Assembly (NCBI GenBank): GCA_039566865.1 | Contig: CM076961.1 | Location: forward strand, 7,773,501 to 7,837,500 | Direction: 5' to 3' | From: Aurelia coerulea | Taxonomy: Eukaryota; Cnidaria; Scyphozoa; Semaeostomeae; Ulmaridae | DNA length: 64,000 nt | Shown: positions 22,858 through 31,928 of the stretch, one piece after another | Position numbering within the stretch: the stretch's first letter is position 1 | Layout of the letters: the number at the start of each line of letters is the position of its first letter | Position numbers and translations under genes: made by a program | Notes under the pieces: model-generated | Seen by the model: only the letters and a program-made list of their open reading frames with translations | What the model was told of the DNA's origin: nothing | The model's database searches: none

Positions 22858-25734
22858 AACATAAATCTAAACATAAATTCGATAAGAAACAAAATTGAAT
22901 CGTTGCGACTTTTGATTTCTGACAATGTTGACATACTAATTGTTGCTGAAACGAAAATTGATAGGACATTTCCTTCTAGTCAGTTCTATATCAATGGCTT
23001 TAAGGAACCTTTTCGGTTTGACAGGGACAAAAATGGAGGCGGCTTATTGATTTATGTGAGGGAAGGGGTTCCAGCAAAACTGAAAACAGACTTTAAGCTA
23101 CCTTCTAACATCGAGTGTGGAATTATTGAGATAAACCTCAACAAAAAGAAATGGCTACTTCTAGGCATCTATCGTCCACCATCCCAACAGGAAGAATACT
23201 TTTTTAATGAAATTGGTAAGGCATTAGATAAATACAGCACCACAAATGAAAACTTCATATTAGTTGGTGACTTTAACACAGAGGAAAATGGTCAGAATAT
23301 CAGAAATTTCTTGGATGCATATGGGCTAAATAATTTGGTAAAAAGTCCCACCTGTCATAAATCTGATAGCTCTACTTGTATAGATCTTATTTTAACAAAT
23401 AGATTAAGAAGTTTCAAGAATACACAAACAATTGAAACGGGACTATCAGACTTTCATGAAATGATTGTAACAGTATTTAGAAGTGGCTTTGTTAAGAAAG
23501 GCCCAAAACTAATCTTATATAGAGACTATAAAAAATTTGACGTACAGGCATTTCGTATAGAACTTACAATGAGACTATCAGAAGTTGCTTCTGATCAAGG
23601 ATGTATTGAGAATTATGGGATTTTTAGTACTATAGTGAGCCAATTGCTGGAAAAGCATGCACCTTTGAAAAAGAAGCATGTGAGAGCAAATAATGGTCCT
23701 TTCATGAATAAAACCCTCCGCAAAGCCATAATGCGCAGGTCTCATTTGCGAAAGAAATACAATAAAAACAAAAATGATGCCAATTTAAAGTCATATAAGA
23801 AGCAAAGAAATGAATGTGTCAAGCTCCTGCGGAAAGCAAAAATGAACTATTATAAAAATTTGGACACCACCATAGTTAATGATAATCGCAAATTCTGGCG
23901 GACAGTAAAACCTTTATTTTCTGACAAGGTTCAGGTTCCCACAAGTTTAACACTGCTTGAAAATAACAACTTAATATCAAATGATAAGGAAGTTGCTGAG
24001 GTGTTTAATAACTACTTTGCGAATATTACTGATGCATTGGGTATTAAGGAAATCACAGAGAATATTTCCTCTGTGTCTGGACTAGTTGATCCAATACATA
24101 TTGCTATTAAAAAATTTAGTTTGCATCCAAGCATTATAAGAATTCAGTCCAATATGAAATATACTGAAAGATTTAGTTTCAGTGAGGTATCCATTCAACA
24201 GGTTGCTTTACAACTGGCACGGTTAGATCCAAAGAAATCTTCGCCTGTAGGTGCAATCCCGGCTAAAATTTTAAAAGAGTACCCAGATATATTTGCGCAA
24301 CATCTATGTAACCTCTTCAATCAAAGTGTTGCTCATAGCACCTTTCCATTGGAGCTAAAAGCCGGGGAGATAACATCACTCTTTAAAAAGGATGACGCTT
24401 CTCTGAAGAAAAATTTCAGGCCGATCACTGTTCTCCCTGCAGTATCTAAGGTATTTGAGCGACTGATGCACTCCCAATTAATGGAATTTGCAGGCTCATT
24501 TCTCTCCATATTGCTATGCGGTTTTCGAAGAGGATTCTCTACACAAAATGCGCTTTTGCGTTTTCTAGAAAAAGTCAAAATGGGATTAGACAACAAAAAA
24601 TTTGCGGGTGCAATTTTAATGGATCTGTCAAAAGCCTTTGATTGTTTGAATCATGAACTGCTGATAGCCAAACTCAATGCATATGGCTTAGACAGATCTG
24701 CACTTGAATTTATTTATAGTTATCTTTCAGCGAGGAAACAGCGTGTAAAGGTAAATGGCTCTTTCAGCAATTGGCGCGATACAAATCTCGGTGTTCCACA
24801 AGGTTCCGTTTTGGGACCACTTTTATTTAACATATATATAAATGACATGCTCTATCTGATGGATGATGCCGAAATTTGTAATTACGCTGATGATACCACT
24901 ATTTACGTTGTGAGTGATAAGATAGATCATGTTGTGCGAAGATTGGAAGATGGCGTTGCAGCCATCTTAAACTGGTTTCCTAATAACTATATGAAACTTA
25001 ACGAAGAAAAATGCCATGTAATGATGTTTGGTGGAATACATGACGATATACATGTGAAAATTGGTACTTCTATGATCAAAGAGACCAAGGAGCAAATGCT
25101 CTTAGGAATCAACATAGACAATAAACTAACGTTTAAGTCCCACGTTGAAACGCTCTGTAAGAAGGCTGCCCAAAAACTACATGCTCTGGCTAGAATTGCG
25201 AATTACATGGAGACTGAACAACTTGCGTCACTGATGAATGCGTTCATCATGTCACATTTTAGTTATTGCCCATTGGTATGGATGTTTCATGATAGAAACC
25301 TAAATAAAAAAATCAATAAGATACAAGAAAGGGCTTTACGCATTGTATATAAAGATAATCACTCAGATTTTGAAACTCTACTCGTGAATCAAAACTCGGC
25401 ATCTGTCCATCAGAGAAATCTGCGGTTACTTCTAACTGAAAGATATAAAACAAAATCAGGAAACGCCCCTAGCTTTATGAATGAGATTTTCATAGAAAAA
25501 GTGCCTTCGTATGAGCTGAGGGATGGCGGAAACATATGTTTACCAAAAGTTAAAACAATGAGGTTTGGAACAGAAACTGTGCGGTTCCTCGGGCAGAAGC
25601 TCTGGAGGACACTACCTGCCGACATAAAGGAATCTGAATCTCTTTCAATGTTTAAAAGAAGAATTAAAACGTACACGGTTAGCTGTGACTGCAGACTATG
25701 CAAGCGTTATGTAGAAAACTTAGGGTATATTTAA
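22858..25734 (+). CDS. APE endonuclease-reverse transcriptase of LINE
   Basis: One uninterrupted frame of about 959 codons that enters from the truncated 5' edge; no natural start codon is preserved. Order: apurinic-type endonuclease (AETKID near residue 15 counted from 22,903, GDFN near 122, TCIDLI, then SDFHEMI), a linker, and reverse transcriptase with SKAFDCLNHE (motif A), VPQGSVLGP (motif B) and NYADD at about 660-664 (catalytic aspartates). The C-terminus has a LWRTLP motif and a small cysteine cluster CDCRLCKRY. The protein would nick target DNA and prime cDNA on it. The lack of stops over 2.9 kb points to recent insertion. The clade (CR1/L2/Jockey group) is an inference from motifs. 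Confidence 0.9.
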   Translation, partial: NINLNINSIRNKIESLRLLISDNVDILIVAETKIDRTFPSSQFYINGFKEPFRFDRDKNGGGLLIYVREGVPAKLKTDFKLPSNIECGIIEINLNKKKWLLLGIYRPPSQQEEYFFNEIGKALDKYSTTNENFILVGDFNTEENGQNIRNFLDAYGLNNLVKSPTCHKSDSSTCIDLILTNRLRSFKNTQTIETGLSDFHEMIVTVFRSGFVKKGPKLILYRDYKKFDVQAFRIELTMRLSEVASDQGCIENYGIFSTIVSQLLEKHAPLKKKHVRANNGPFMNKTLRKAIMRRSHLRKKYNKNKNDANLKSYKKQRNECVKLLRKAKMNYYKNLDTTIVNDNRKFWRTVKPLFSDKVQVPTSLTLLENNNLISNDKEVAEVFNNYFANITDALGIKEITENISSVSGLVDPIHIAIKKFSLHPSIIRIQSNMKYTERFSFSEVSIQQVALQLARLDPKKSSPVGAIPAKILKEYPDIFAQHLCNLFNQSVAHSTFPLELKAGEITSLFKKDDASLKKNFRPITVLPAVSKVFERLMHSQLMEFAGSFLSILLCGFRRGFSTQNALLRFLEKVKMGLDNKKFAGAILMDLSKAFDCLNHELLIAKLNAYGLDRSALEFIYSYLSARKQRVKVNGSFSNWRDTNLGVPQGSVLGPLLFNIYINDMLYLMDDAEICNYADDTTIYVVSDKIDHVVRRLEDGVAAILNWFPNNYMKLNEEKCHVMMFGGIHDDIHVKIGTSMIKETKEQMLLGINIDNKLTFKSHVETLCKKAAQKLHALARIANYMETEQLASLMNAFIMSHFSYCPLVWMFHDRNLNKKINKIQERALRIVYKDNHSDFETLLVNQNSASVHQRNLRLLLTERYKTKSGNAPSFMNEIFIEKVPSYELRDGGNICLPKVKTMRFGTETVRFLGQKLWRTLPADIKESESLSMFKRRIKTYTVSCDCRLCKRYVENLGYI

Positions 25735-25777
25735 TTTCTTTTTGTATTTTTTGTTTTTAATTGTAGTTGGCCTAAAT

Positions 25778-25793
25778 TAGCACCTTTGTGCTA
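25778..25793 (+). other. LINE 3' UTR stem-loop
   Basis: TAGCAC, loop CTTT, GTGCTA, located 40 bases before the poly(A) tail. Confidence 0.75.
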
Positions 25794-26252
25794 TTGTATA
25801 TTGTAAATAGCCAACGTTAAATAAATTGAATAAAAAAAAAAAAAAAAAAAAGAGTGGAAAGAGCAATGCAAAATGAAAAGAAAAAAGGAAAAATAGATGC
25901 CGTGTAGAGGGTGTGTACTAAGTTTGCAAAATAGAAAGCACGCCAGGGATATAATTCTAAGCAAAACAACTGTTGTTCGTTCTCGCATCGGCTCCCTCTT
26001 GCTTTAAATTTTCAAATAAATACAAGAGAGCCCCTTGGAGAGTGGAATACGCTACAAACTGACTGCATTGATTTGTAACACTAAATAGCTCTTCTTAACA
26101 AAGTATCAACATTTGGCCTTGGTGTTTAAAGATACTCCCAAATTATACGTATGTCCCTCTTCACCATTGTTCTTTTGTATATATATATTTCATCCCTTTG
26201 TCACCGGCCCACTAAATTCAACTGTCCATACACCTGAATGACAAATACGACG

Positions 26253-27663
26253 TACTTGTACTAGTAATTGTTAAATTCCTTGAGATTAAGGATCAGGCCG
26301 ACATTACCATCACTTTTTGGAACAGTAAATACAGGGGAGATAAACTCACCATTTTCATATTCACTCTTTACAACTACACCTTTTTGTAGCAAAGATTTAA
26401 TTTCAATATCAACCTGTTCTGTGTATTCCCTTGAGACAGAATTTTGTGGTAAGACAGACTGTAATGGCAGAACAGTGTCAAATTCAATTTTCTCCCCTGA
26501 TATAGATTCTAAAATGTTTTGATCTTAAGTGATACATTTCCAGTTAGAAAAATGCTGAGAAAGTTGGCCTGCACGGAAATTTTGTACTTTAGAATTGAGG
26601 TACATCATAACACTGTTTTTGGATAAAGTATTCAAAATCATTTACCTGTTTTTTGACATTTTCTAATTCTTTGTAAATTTCTTCCTTGGGAACTGTTGTT
26701 GTGGTTGAAAATTTTGTTGCTGGTTGTTGAATGATCTTGGAGGGTATTGCATTGCCCTAAAAAAGGCCTCGACTGAGAACTTTGATAGCCAGAATAATTT
26801 CTGTTTGGCCTGAAATTTTGCTGCATGTCATTAGTTTTAGTAGCCGAGCTGACAAGTCTGGAAGTGGCTCTAAAAGTTTTCACTTTTTCAGGCAAATCAT
26901 CTCCAAAGAGGAATTTTCATGGTTTCAGATTGCGTGAACAAGCCTGTTTGAATTCATGGCTCAACTTTGGCTTTAAAGCTTCTCTACGTTTGAACGTGAG
27001 TTCTTTGTTGAGATGACCCAAAATTGCAATTGTGTCAAAAAGCTTGGCAATGATTGGCTTTTAGTCTGGAGTTTTCTTCTCCTTTCGTGCCTTCAACAAA
27101 TCTTCAATTGACGAAGAAATGGCACCTGTTATTCTTAACAGGGTATCTTGCATAGTGCTGGTCCGCACATCGTTCCTCCTGGCATAGGTGCTCAGCTTCC
27201 CCCAGATTTCAGGGTTGACTTTGGGGGCAAATAACAAAGTACAATTTTTGGGTACCTTGTATTTATCAAGGATTTCTTTCCTTTTTTCAAGGTCAAAATC
27301 CGCTGTCTATTTTGTATCAACAATGCCTGCAAGATGTTCTAAAATTGGTGGACCCTTTAAATCTGATGGCACCAGGGCATCACCTATCATTGAAAGCAAG
27401 GCATTGTTATCAAGATCAACGCCTTCATCCTCATTATTATCGAAATCAGGACCCCCAAACAAACTCATGACATCTTCATCTGATGGCCTAAATGCTGACT
27501 GAGCAGCAGAACTCGCATTCATGGATGCTACATCTTTTGCATTCGTGGATGTTACAGTATTCGCATTCGTGGATGCTAGCAAATTTGCATTCATGGATGC
27601 TACATGACTTGCTTTCAAGGAAGCTACATTGAGGGAGCCATCATCGGACTCTGCGAGTTGGTC
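26253..27663 (-). pseudogene. Retroelement gag/RT relic, downstream part
   Basis: Read on the minus strand, 27,663 towards 26,253 gives a degraded gag-like protein. It has an acidic segment, repeated NAN/STNA words, then NCTLLFAPKVNPEIW, a KRREALKP block, LFGDDLPEKV, and an Asn/Gln-rich tail. After stops it reaches a reverse-transcriptase N-terminus (KSLLQKGVVV, FISPVFTVPKSDG, LILNLKEFN near 26,270-26,530). The frame is cut by several stops and by truncation at copy D's broken end. The pattern resembles DIRS-type or related gag-RT elements, but no recombinase or integrase is present, so the class is uncertain. The start of the gene is at 35,661, on the other side of the foldback element. Confidence 0.7.
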
Positions 27664-27841
27664 AGTTTTGTATGGCGCGGCATAGGGGTCAAAAATGGGT
27701 CGTCGTAACAGTAGGTCGTGGTAATCATACGGCCCTGCTTTCTAGAATGCATCGTTGCGCATATTTACAACCATGCATTCTAGAAAGCATCGTCGAAAAT
27801 TACCACCTTGAATTGTAGAATGCATCGTCGCATAGGCCTTG

Positions 27842-28330
27842 ACGCTACACTTAGGGGAAAGCGGCGTTGTATCCTCGTTTCCATTTTACGCTACACTTAG
27901 GGGAAAGCAGCGTTCTATCCTCGTTTTCATTTTACGCTACACTTAGGGGAAAGCAGCGTCGTATCCTCGTTTCCATTTTACGCCACACTTAGGGGAAAGC
28001 GGCGTCGTATCCTCGTTCCCATTTTACGCTACACTAAGGGGAAAGCAGCGTCGTATCCTCGTTTTCATTTTACGCTACACTTAGGGGAAAGCGGCGTCGT
28101 ATCCTCGTTCCCATTTTACGCTAAACTTAGGGGAAAGCAGCATCGTATCCTCGTTTTCATTTTACGCTACACTTTGGGGAAAGCAGCGTCGTATCCTCGT
28201 TTTCATTTTACGTTACACTTTGGGGAAAGCAGCGTCGTATCCTCGCTTTCATTTCACGCTACACTTTGGGGAAAGTGGCGTCGTATCCTCGTTTTCATTT
28301 CACGCTTCACTTTGAGGAAAACGGCGTCGT
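27842..28330. repeat. 46-bp satellite array, left arm
   Basis: Eleven tandem units of ACGCTACACTTAGGGGAAAG plus CGTCGTATCCTCG and a CATTTT spacer. The outer seven mostly read TTAGGGG and the inner four TTTGGGG. The gradient is mirrored in the right arm. Confidence 0.95.
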
Positions 28331-28348
28331 GGCCTAAGCACACGTGGG

Positions 28349-29545
28349 GTACTTTAGCATTGAAAGCAGAAAATGGCCGATGGGAGAAAAAGAGAGAGTG
28401 GATTGTGTGACGCCCTTTTATAAACCAGTGATATTCTTGCTTAGTGCTGTAGTCAACTGAATGATTTTCCCAAAAGAAGTTTACAACACCAGGGGCCCAG
28501 GGGGGGGGGGGTACTCACTACTCATTTATACTTAGGATAGGGGTGCTCAGGCTGAGGTACAGCGCATCAACCCAAAAAATAATTTTACCATGAAAATAGA
28601 CCCAAAAAATAATTTTTTCTACCTTTTTCCACATCTTTTTCCTTTTTTGTCATATATGAGACCCAAAAAAGTAAGCCAGAATTTCAGGAACCCCAAAAAA
28701 ATAACTGTTCAAATGATTGATCCAAAAAATAATCCTTGCCCAAATTTTAGACCCAAAAAAGTAACTTGAGCACCCCTATCCTGAATAAACCAGAGTAGGA
28801 AGATCTAAATTCCACTTCCAGAAGCAGAGAGGAGCAGAACTTCAGGTATGAATATTTTTAAAGCAGTTTATTAGTGTGTATTACTTATAGGCAACCATCC
28901 CAGTCATTCTGAGCACAGGAAGGAAATGTGTTCTTTTCATCTTTTAGACTTTCAGTTGTTTTTTAATTGTTTTGTTGTTTAGACTTTTGCTGTATTCAAC
29001 AGTACCCAAGAAAATAATTTAATTTCTCTTTCCTATTCTGAGTTAGAAAAACAGTTGTGAAAACGTTAATACTTTTCCCATGGAAATCTTATTACAAATT
29101 TGTTTTATAGAATGGCATTTCCTGGTCTAAGATCAAGAACTGTGCGAGAAATAAAGTAATTTTCTTAGATAACTCTTGAATTCAGTGAAAGTCTAAACAA
29201 CAAAACAACAGCAAAAAAACTGAAAGTCTAAACAATGAAAAGAATACATTACCTTCCTGTACTCAGAATGACTGGGATGGGGGTGGGGGGCTTAAGTAAT
29301 ACGCAATAATGAACTGCTTGAAAAATATTCATACCTGAAGTGTGAATACACTGCTCTTTCCTCTCTGTTTCTGGAAAAGGAAGTTAGATCTTCCCCCTGG
29401 TGTTGTAAACTTCTTTCGGGAGAATCATCCAGTTGACTACTGCACTGAGCAAGAAAATCACTGGCTTGTAAAAGGGCGTCATGCAATCCTCTCTCTCTTT
29501 CGCTCCCATCGGCCATTTTCTGCTTTAAATACTGAAGTACCATTT
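28349..29545. repeat. Inner palindrome of the foldback element
   Basis: The left stem 28,349-28,985 (minus the insert at 28,497-28,796) pairs with the right stem 29,190-29,545, both built from the same 350-bp sequence. The spacer of about 205 bases (28,986-29,189) is AT-rich and unpaired. Stem identity is about 85-90%. Confidence 0.85.
28497..28796. mobile_element. G-tract element in one arm of the palindrome
   Basis: About 300 bp present in the left stem and absent from the right stem (about 29,395), which acts as the empty site. Starts with GGCCCAGGGGGGG and TACTCACTACTCATTTATA. It carries inverted AGGATAGGGGTGCTCA near both ends and repeats of 'ACCCAAAAAATAA' inside. Non-coding. Relatives are decayed at 8,035 and 18,588. 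Confidence 0.75.
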
Positions 29546-31712
29546 CATTTCATTTTCATTTCATTTATTTATAGGAGGGTAACCCTTCAGCAAAGGCTGA
29601 TTTACAAGGGGCCCTCCGTCAAAAATCTTACAATTTATGGAATATACCTACTATTAAAATAATTACAATATATGATTTCAAAATGAAAATCTAAAATACA
29701 AAATTGTTCTAATTTACAGAAGAAAAAAAAAACAAAAAGTGCAAAAAAGAAACATATCCTAAATTGTTGTTTTAAAACTATTGAGTTTTACGGCTTGCTT
29801 CGACTCAGCTGAGAGGCTGTTCCAATATTTTACTCCTCTGAACGAAAAACACCTTTGACCATTTCCACTTTTCATTAATGGTATCTTTAGGTCAGTAGAA
29901 GTATTTCGGAGGGTGTGAAGGGAGCCCTGCGACTTTTTCAAGAAAAGTTCGGTCAAATATTGAGGAGCAAGACCATTTAATGCCTTAAACACCATGACTT
30001 TGGTCTCGGAACCAATCAATTCCTCAATCGTTTGCCAACCAAGACTTTTTATAAGGGGCATGGCGGAGGCATCAAAACGACTACCAGTGATTATTCTAGC
30101 AGCTCTGTTTTGTAGCTTCTGCAAGCGGCTTTTTTCTGTGGAACTACAGCAGCCCCAAACCGAGCAACAATAACGAAAATGTGGTTCCACAATACTTCTG
30201 TACAAATTAATCAAGGAAGTAGAAGGGACGAGGCTCCTCGCATGTTTCAGAAAACCAATAGCCCTCGAAACTTTCGACGCGACATATTTAATGTGTTCCT
30301 TCCAATCCAGGCTTTGATCAATTTGTACACCAAGGTACTTTGTCTTGTCCACTACCTCTAAACTGTCTTCCTGAATTTTAAGATCCAATTTTCCATTGGA
30401 TCTTTTCAGGAAATTCTGTTTAGATTTGGAGCAAATGAGCATGGAATGAGTTTTCGCGACATTTAGCGATATTTTGTTTCCCTTCAACCAAGATTCAAGA
30501 CTCATGAGATCATTATTCATGGCCTCATTCAGCTGAGTCAAATCCTTAGATTGATAAGAAAGGCTGGTATCGTCAGCATACATGGACACAGTTGAGCTTT
30601 GAATACCACATGGTAGGTCATTGATGTAGACAAGGAAGAGAAGGGGACCAAGGCATGAGCCTTGCGGTACACCAACTTCGATATTGTCAATTTCTGAGTC
30701 AATTCCACCAACCCGACAGAACTGTTTTCTGTTCGTAAGATATGATTCAAACCATTTTATTTCTCTGTGACGAACGCCGTAATGCATTAGTTTTTCACAA
30801 AGGATCTTATGGTCCACTGTATCAAAAGCTTTTTTGAGGTCGATAAAAACTGATCCTACGTGGTGTCCTGTGTCAAATCCCTTGTACCAATCATCCGTAT
30901 TTTTAAGTAAACAGGAGACTGTGGAAAAGAGTTCTCTAAAGCCAGACTGGCCCTTGTAAAGAAGGCGATTCTTATTTAGATATTGGTACAATTGATTGAA
31001 AACTAGCTTTTCAAAGAGCTTCGATATGACGGGAAGGACGGAAATAGGGCGATAGTTTGATTTTGTAGCCTTTTCGCCATCTTTGTAAATCGGTGTAACC
31101 CTGGCAGTCTTCCAACTATCAGGAAATACGCAGGTTTCCAAAGAGGTATTAAACATGAGAACAAGAGAATTCTCAATGAATGGCAAGGCAAGTTTCAGAA
31201 AATAGCTTGAGATACCGTCAACTCCGGAGCCCTTTGAGATTTTAATCTTGCCAATTGCTTCTCTAATATCCTGGAGCCCTATTGGTTTAAATTCAAACCT
31301 TAAGTTCTTTGGGTTCAGTTGGTACTCGCCTGACAGGAGAGGGTTAGGTGTATCCTCAATCTTCTCTGCTAGAGCTTTCCCAACCGAACAAAAGTACTGG
31401 TTCATGGTATCGGAAATTTCTTTTCTGTTACTAATATCTTTTCCATCTTGTTTCAAGAGGTCAATATTAGTGGATTTGGATCGTTTATTCATCAGCTGGT
31501 TTAGGGTTTTCCATGTCTCCTTCGGATTACCTTCAGAATTTTTAATCTTTTGCGTGAAGTGTTGCCGTTTTAAATCAATATTTAGCCTATTGACTTTATT
31601 CCTTACATGCTTATAGGAGTCCAACAGGAGAGAAGACCTTGACTTGACAGCTGCTTTCCGGAGCTTATCTCTACTCCTAATCAACCCCTTGAGATCACGT
31701 GACCTCACGTGT
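29546..31712 (-). mobile_element. 5'-truncated LINE, CR1/L2-like
   Basis: LINE on the minus strand inserted in the right arm of the foldback. Its 3' end lies at 29,546 and has a microsatellite tail of ATGAA/AAATG units instead of poly(A). The UTR phrase GGAGGGCCCCTTGTAAATCA is also seen as a scrap at 50,321. Truncated 5' end near 31,712; the palindrome resumes with CACGTGTGTTTAGGCC. Confidence 0.85.
29759..31708 (-). CDS. Reverse transcriptase of LINE, N-terminally truncated
   Basis: Open for 649 codons. The first part is the linker between endonuclease and RT (TWKTLNQLMNKRSK). RT motifs follow in order: SNYRPISVLP, VFIDLKKAFDTVDH (motif A), VPQGSCLGPLLF (motif B) and MYADDTSLSY (catalytic aspartates). 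The C-terminus has FRYCCSVWG and the W-N-S-L-S region. The endonuclease is missing by 5' truncation, so the copy is not autonomous, but the frame is unbroken and the insertion must be recent. It is closely similar in layout to the split LINE at 55,060-60,210. Confidence 0.9.
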   Translation of the reverse strand: MRSRDLKGLIRSRDKLRKAAVKSRSSLLLDSYKHVRNKVNRLNIDLKRQHFTQKIKNSEGNPKETWKTLNQLMNKRSKSTNIDLLKQDGKDISNRKEISDTMNQYFCSVGKALAEKIEDTPNPLLSGEYQLNPKNLRFEFKPIGLQDIREAIGKIKISKGSGVDGISSYFLKLALPFIENSLVLMFNTSLETCVFPDSWKTARVTPIYKDGEKATKSNYRPISVLPVISKLFEKLVFNQLYQYLNKNRLLYKGQSGFRELFSTVSCLLKNTDDWYKGFDTGHHVGSVFIDLKKAFDTVDHKILCEKLMHYGVRHREIKWFESYLTNRKQFCRVGGIDSEIDNIEVGVPQGSCLGPLLFLVYINDLPCGIQSSTVSMYADDTSLSYQSKDLTQLNEAMNNDLMSLESWLKGNKISLNVAKTHSMLICSKSKQNFLKRSNGKLDLKIQEDSLEVVDKTKYLGVQIDQSLDWKEHIKYVASKVSRAIGFLKHARSLVPSTSLINLYRSIVEPHFRYCCSVWGCCSSTEKSRLQKLQNRAARIITGSRFDASAMPLIKSLGWQTIEELIGSETKVMVFKALNGLAPQYLTELFLKKSQGSLHTLRNTSTDLKIPLMKSGNGQRCFSFRGVKYWNSLSAESKQAVKLNSFKTTI

Positions 31713-31714
31713 GT

Positions 31715-31928
31715 TTAGGCCACGACGCCGCTTTCCCCAAAGTGTAGCGTGAAATGAAAACGAGGATACGACGCCGCTTTCACCAAAGTGTAGCGTAAAA
31801 TGAAAACGAGGATACGACGCCGCTTTCCCCAAAGTGTAGCGTGAAATGAAAGCGAGGATACGACGCCGCTTTCCCCAAAGTGTAGCGTAAAATGAAAACG
31901 AGGATACGACGCCGCTTTCCCCTCAGTG
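31715..31928. repeat. 46-bp satellite array, right arm, inner part
   Basis: About four units, in inverted orientation to 27,842-28,330, all of the 'CCAAAGTGTAGCG' type that matches the inner left units. Ends in CCTCAGTG, one copy of the 8-bp duplication flanking the next insertion. Confidence 0.9.

Larger units (their letters stand above)
22856..25850 (+). mobile_element. 5'-truncated non-LTR retrotransposon (LINE)
   Basis: Young-looking LINE inserted in Helitron copy D. It begins inside the endonuclease domain, with a small duplication (TAAACATAAAT twice) at the 5' junction, and ends in AATTGAATAAA plus about 19 A. About 206 bp of target present in copy C (13,814-14,020) is missing, so the insertion was accompanied by a deletion and has no target duplication. 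A hairpin TAGCAC-CTTT-GTGCTA (25,778-25,793) lies near the 3' end, as in CR1/L2-type LINEs, where the 3' UTR guides priming. Confidence 0.9.
14501..26252 (+). mobile_element. Helitron copy D, 3' truncated, multiply inserted
   Basis: Starts TCTATATTATTAAAACG directly after CTAG of copy C and follows copy C closely. It is expanded to 11.75 kb by a 405-bp G-rich iteron element (16,612), a 3.36-kb Helitron (18,422) and a LINE (22,856). The 3' end stops at 'ACAAATACGACG', just before the GC hairpin, and runs into a retroelement relic, so the terminal hairpin and CTAG are lost. It lacks the SINE found in copy C, which makes it a useful empty-site reference. Confidence 0.83.

Noticed and set aside
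1..26252. Search for a Rep-helicase gene making the Helitrons autonomous
   Set aside because: No long frame with helicase or HUH motifs; the only long frame is the inserted LINE.
27842..28330. CRISPR-like array of 46-bp repeats
   Set aside because: No variable spacers between repeats; this is a tandem satellite in a foldback transposon of an animal genome.
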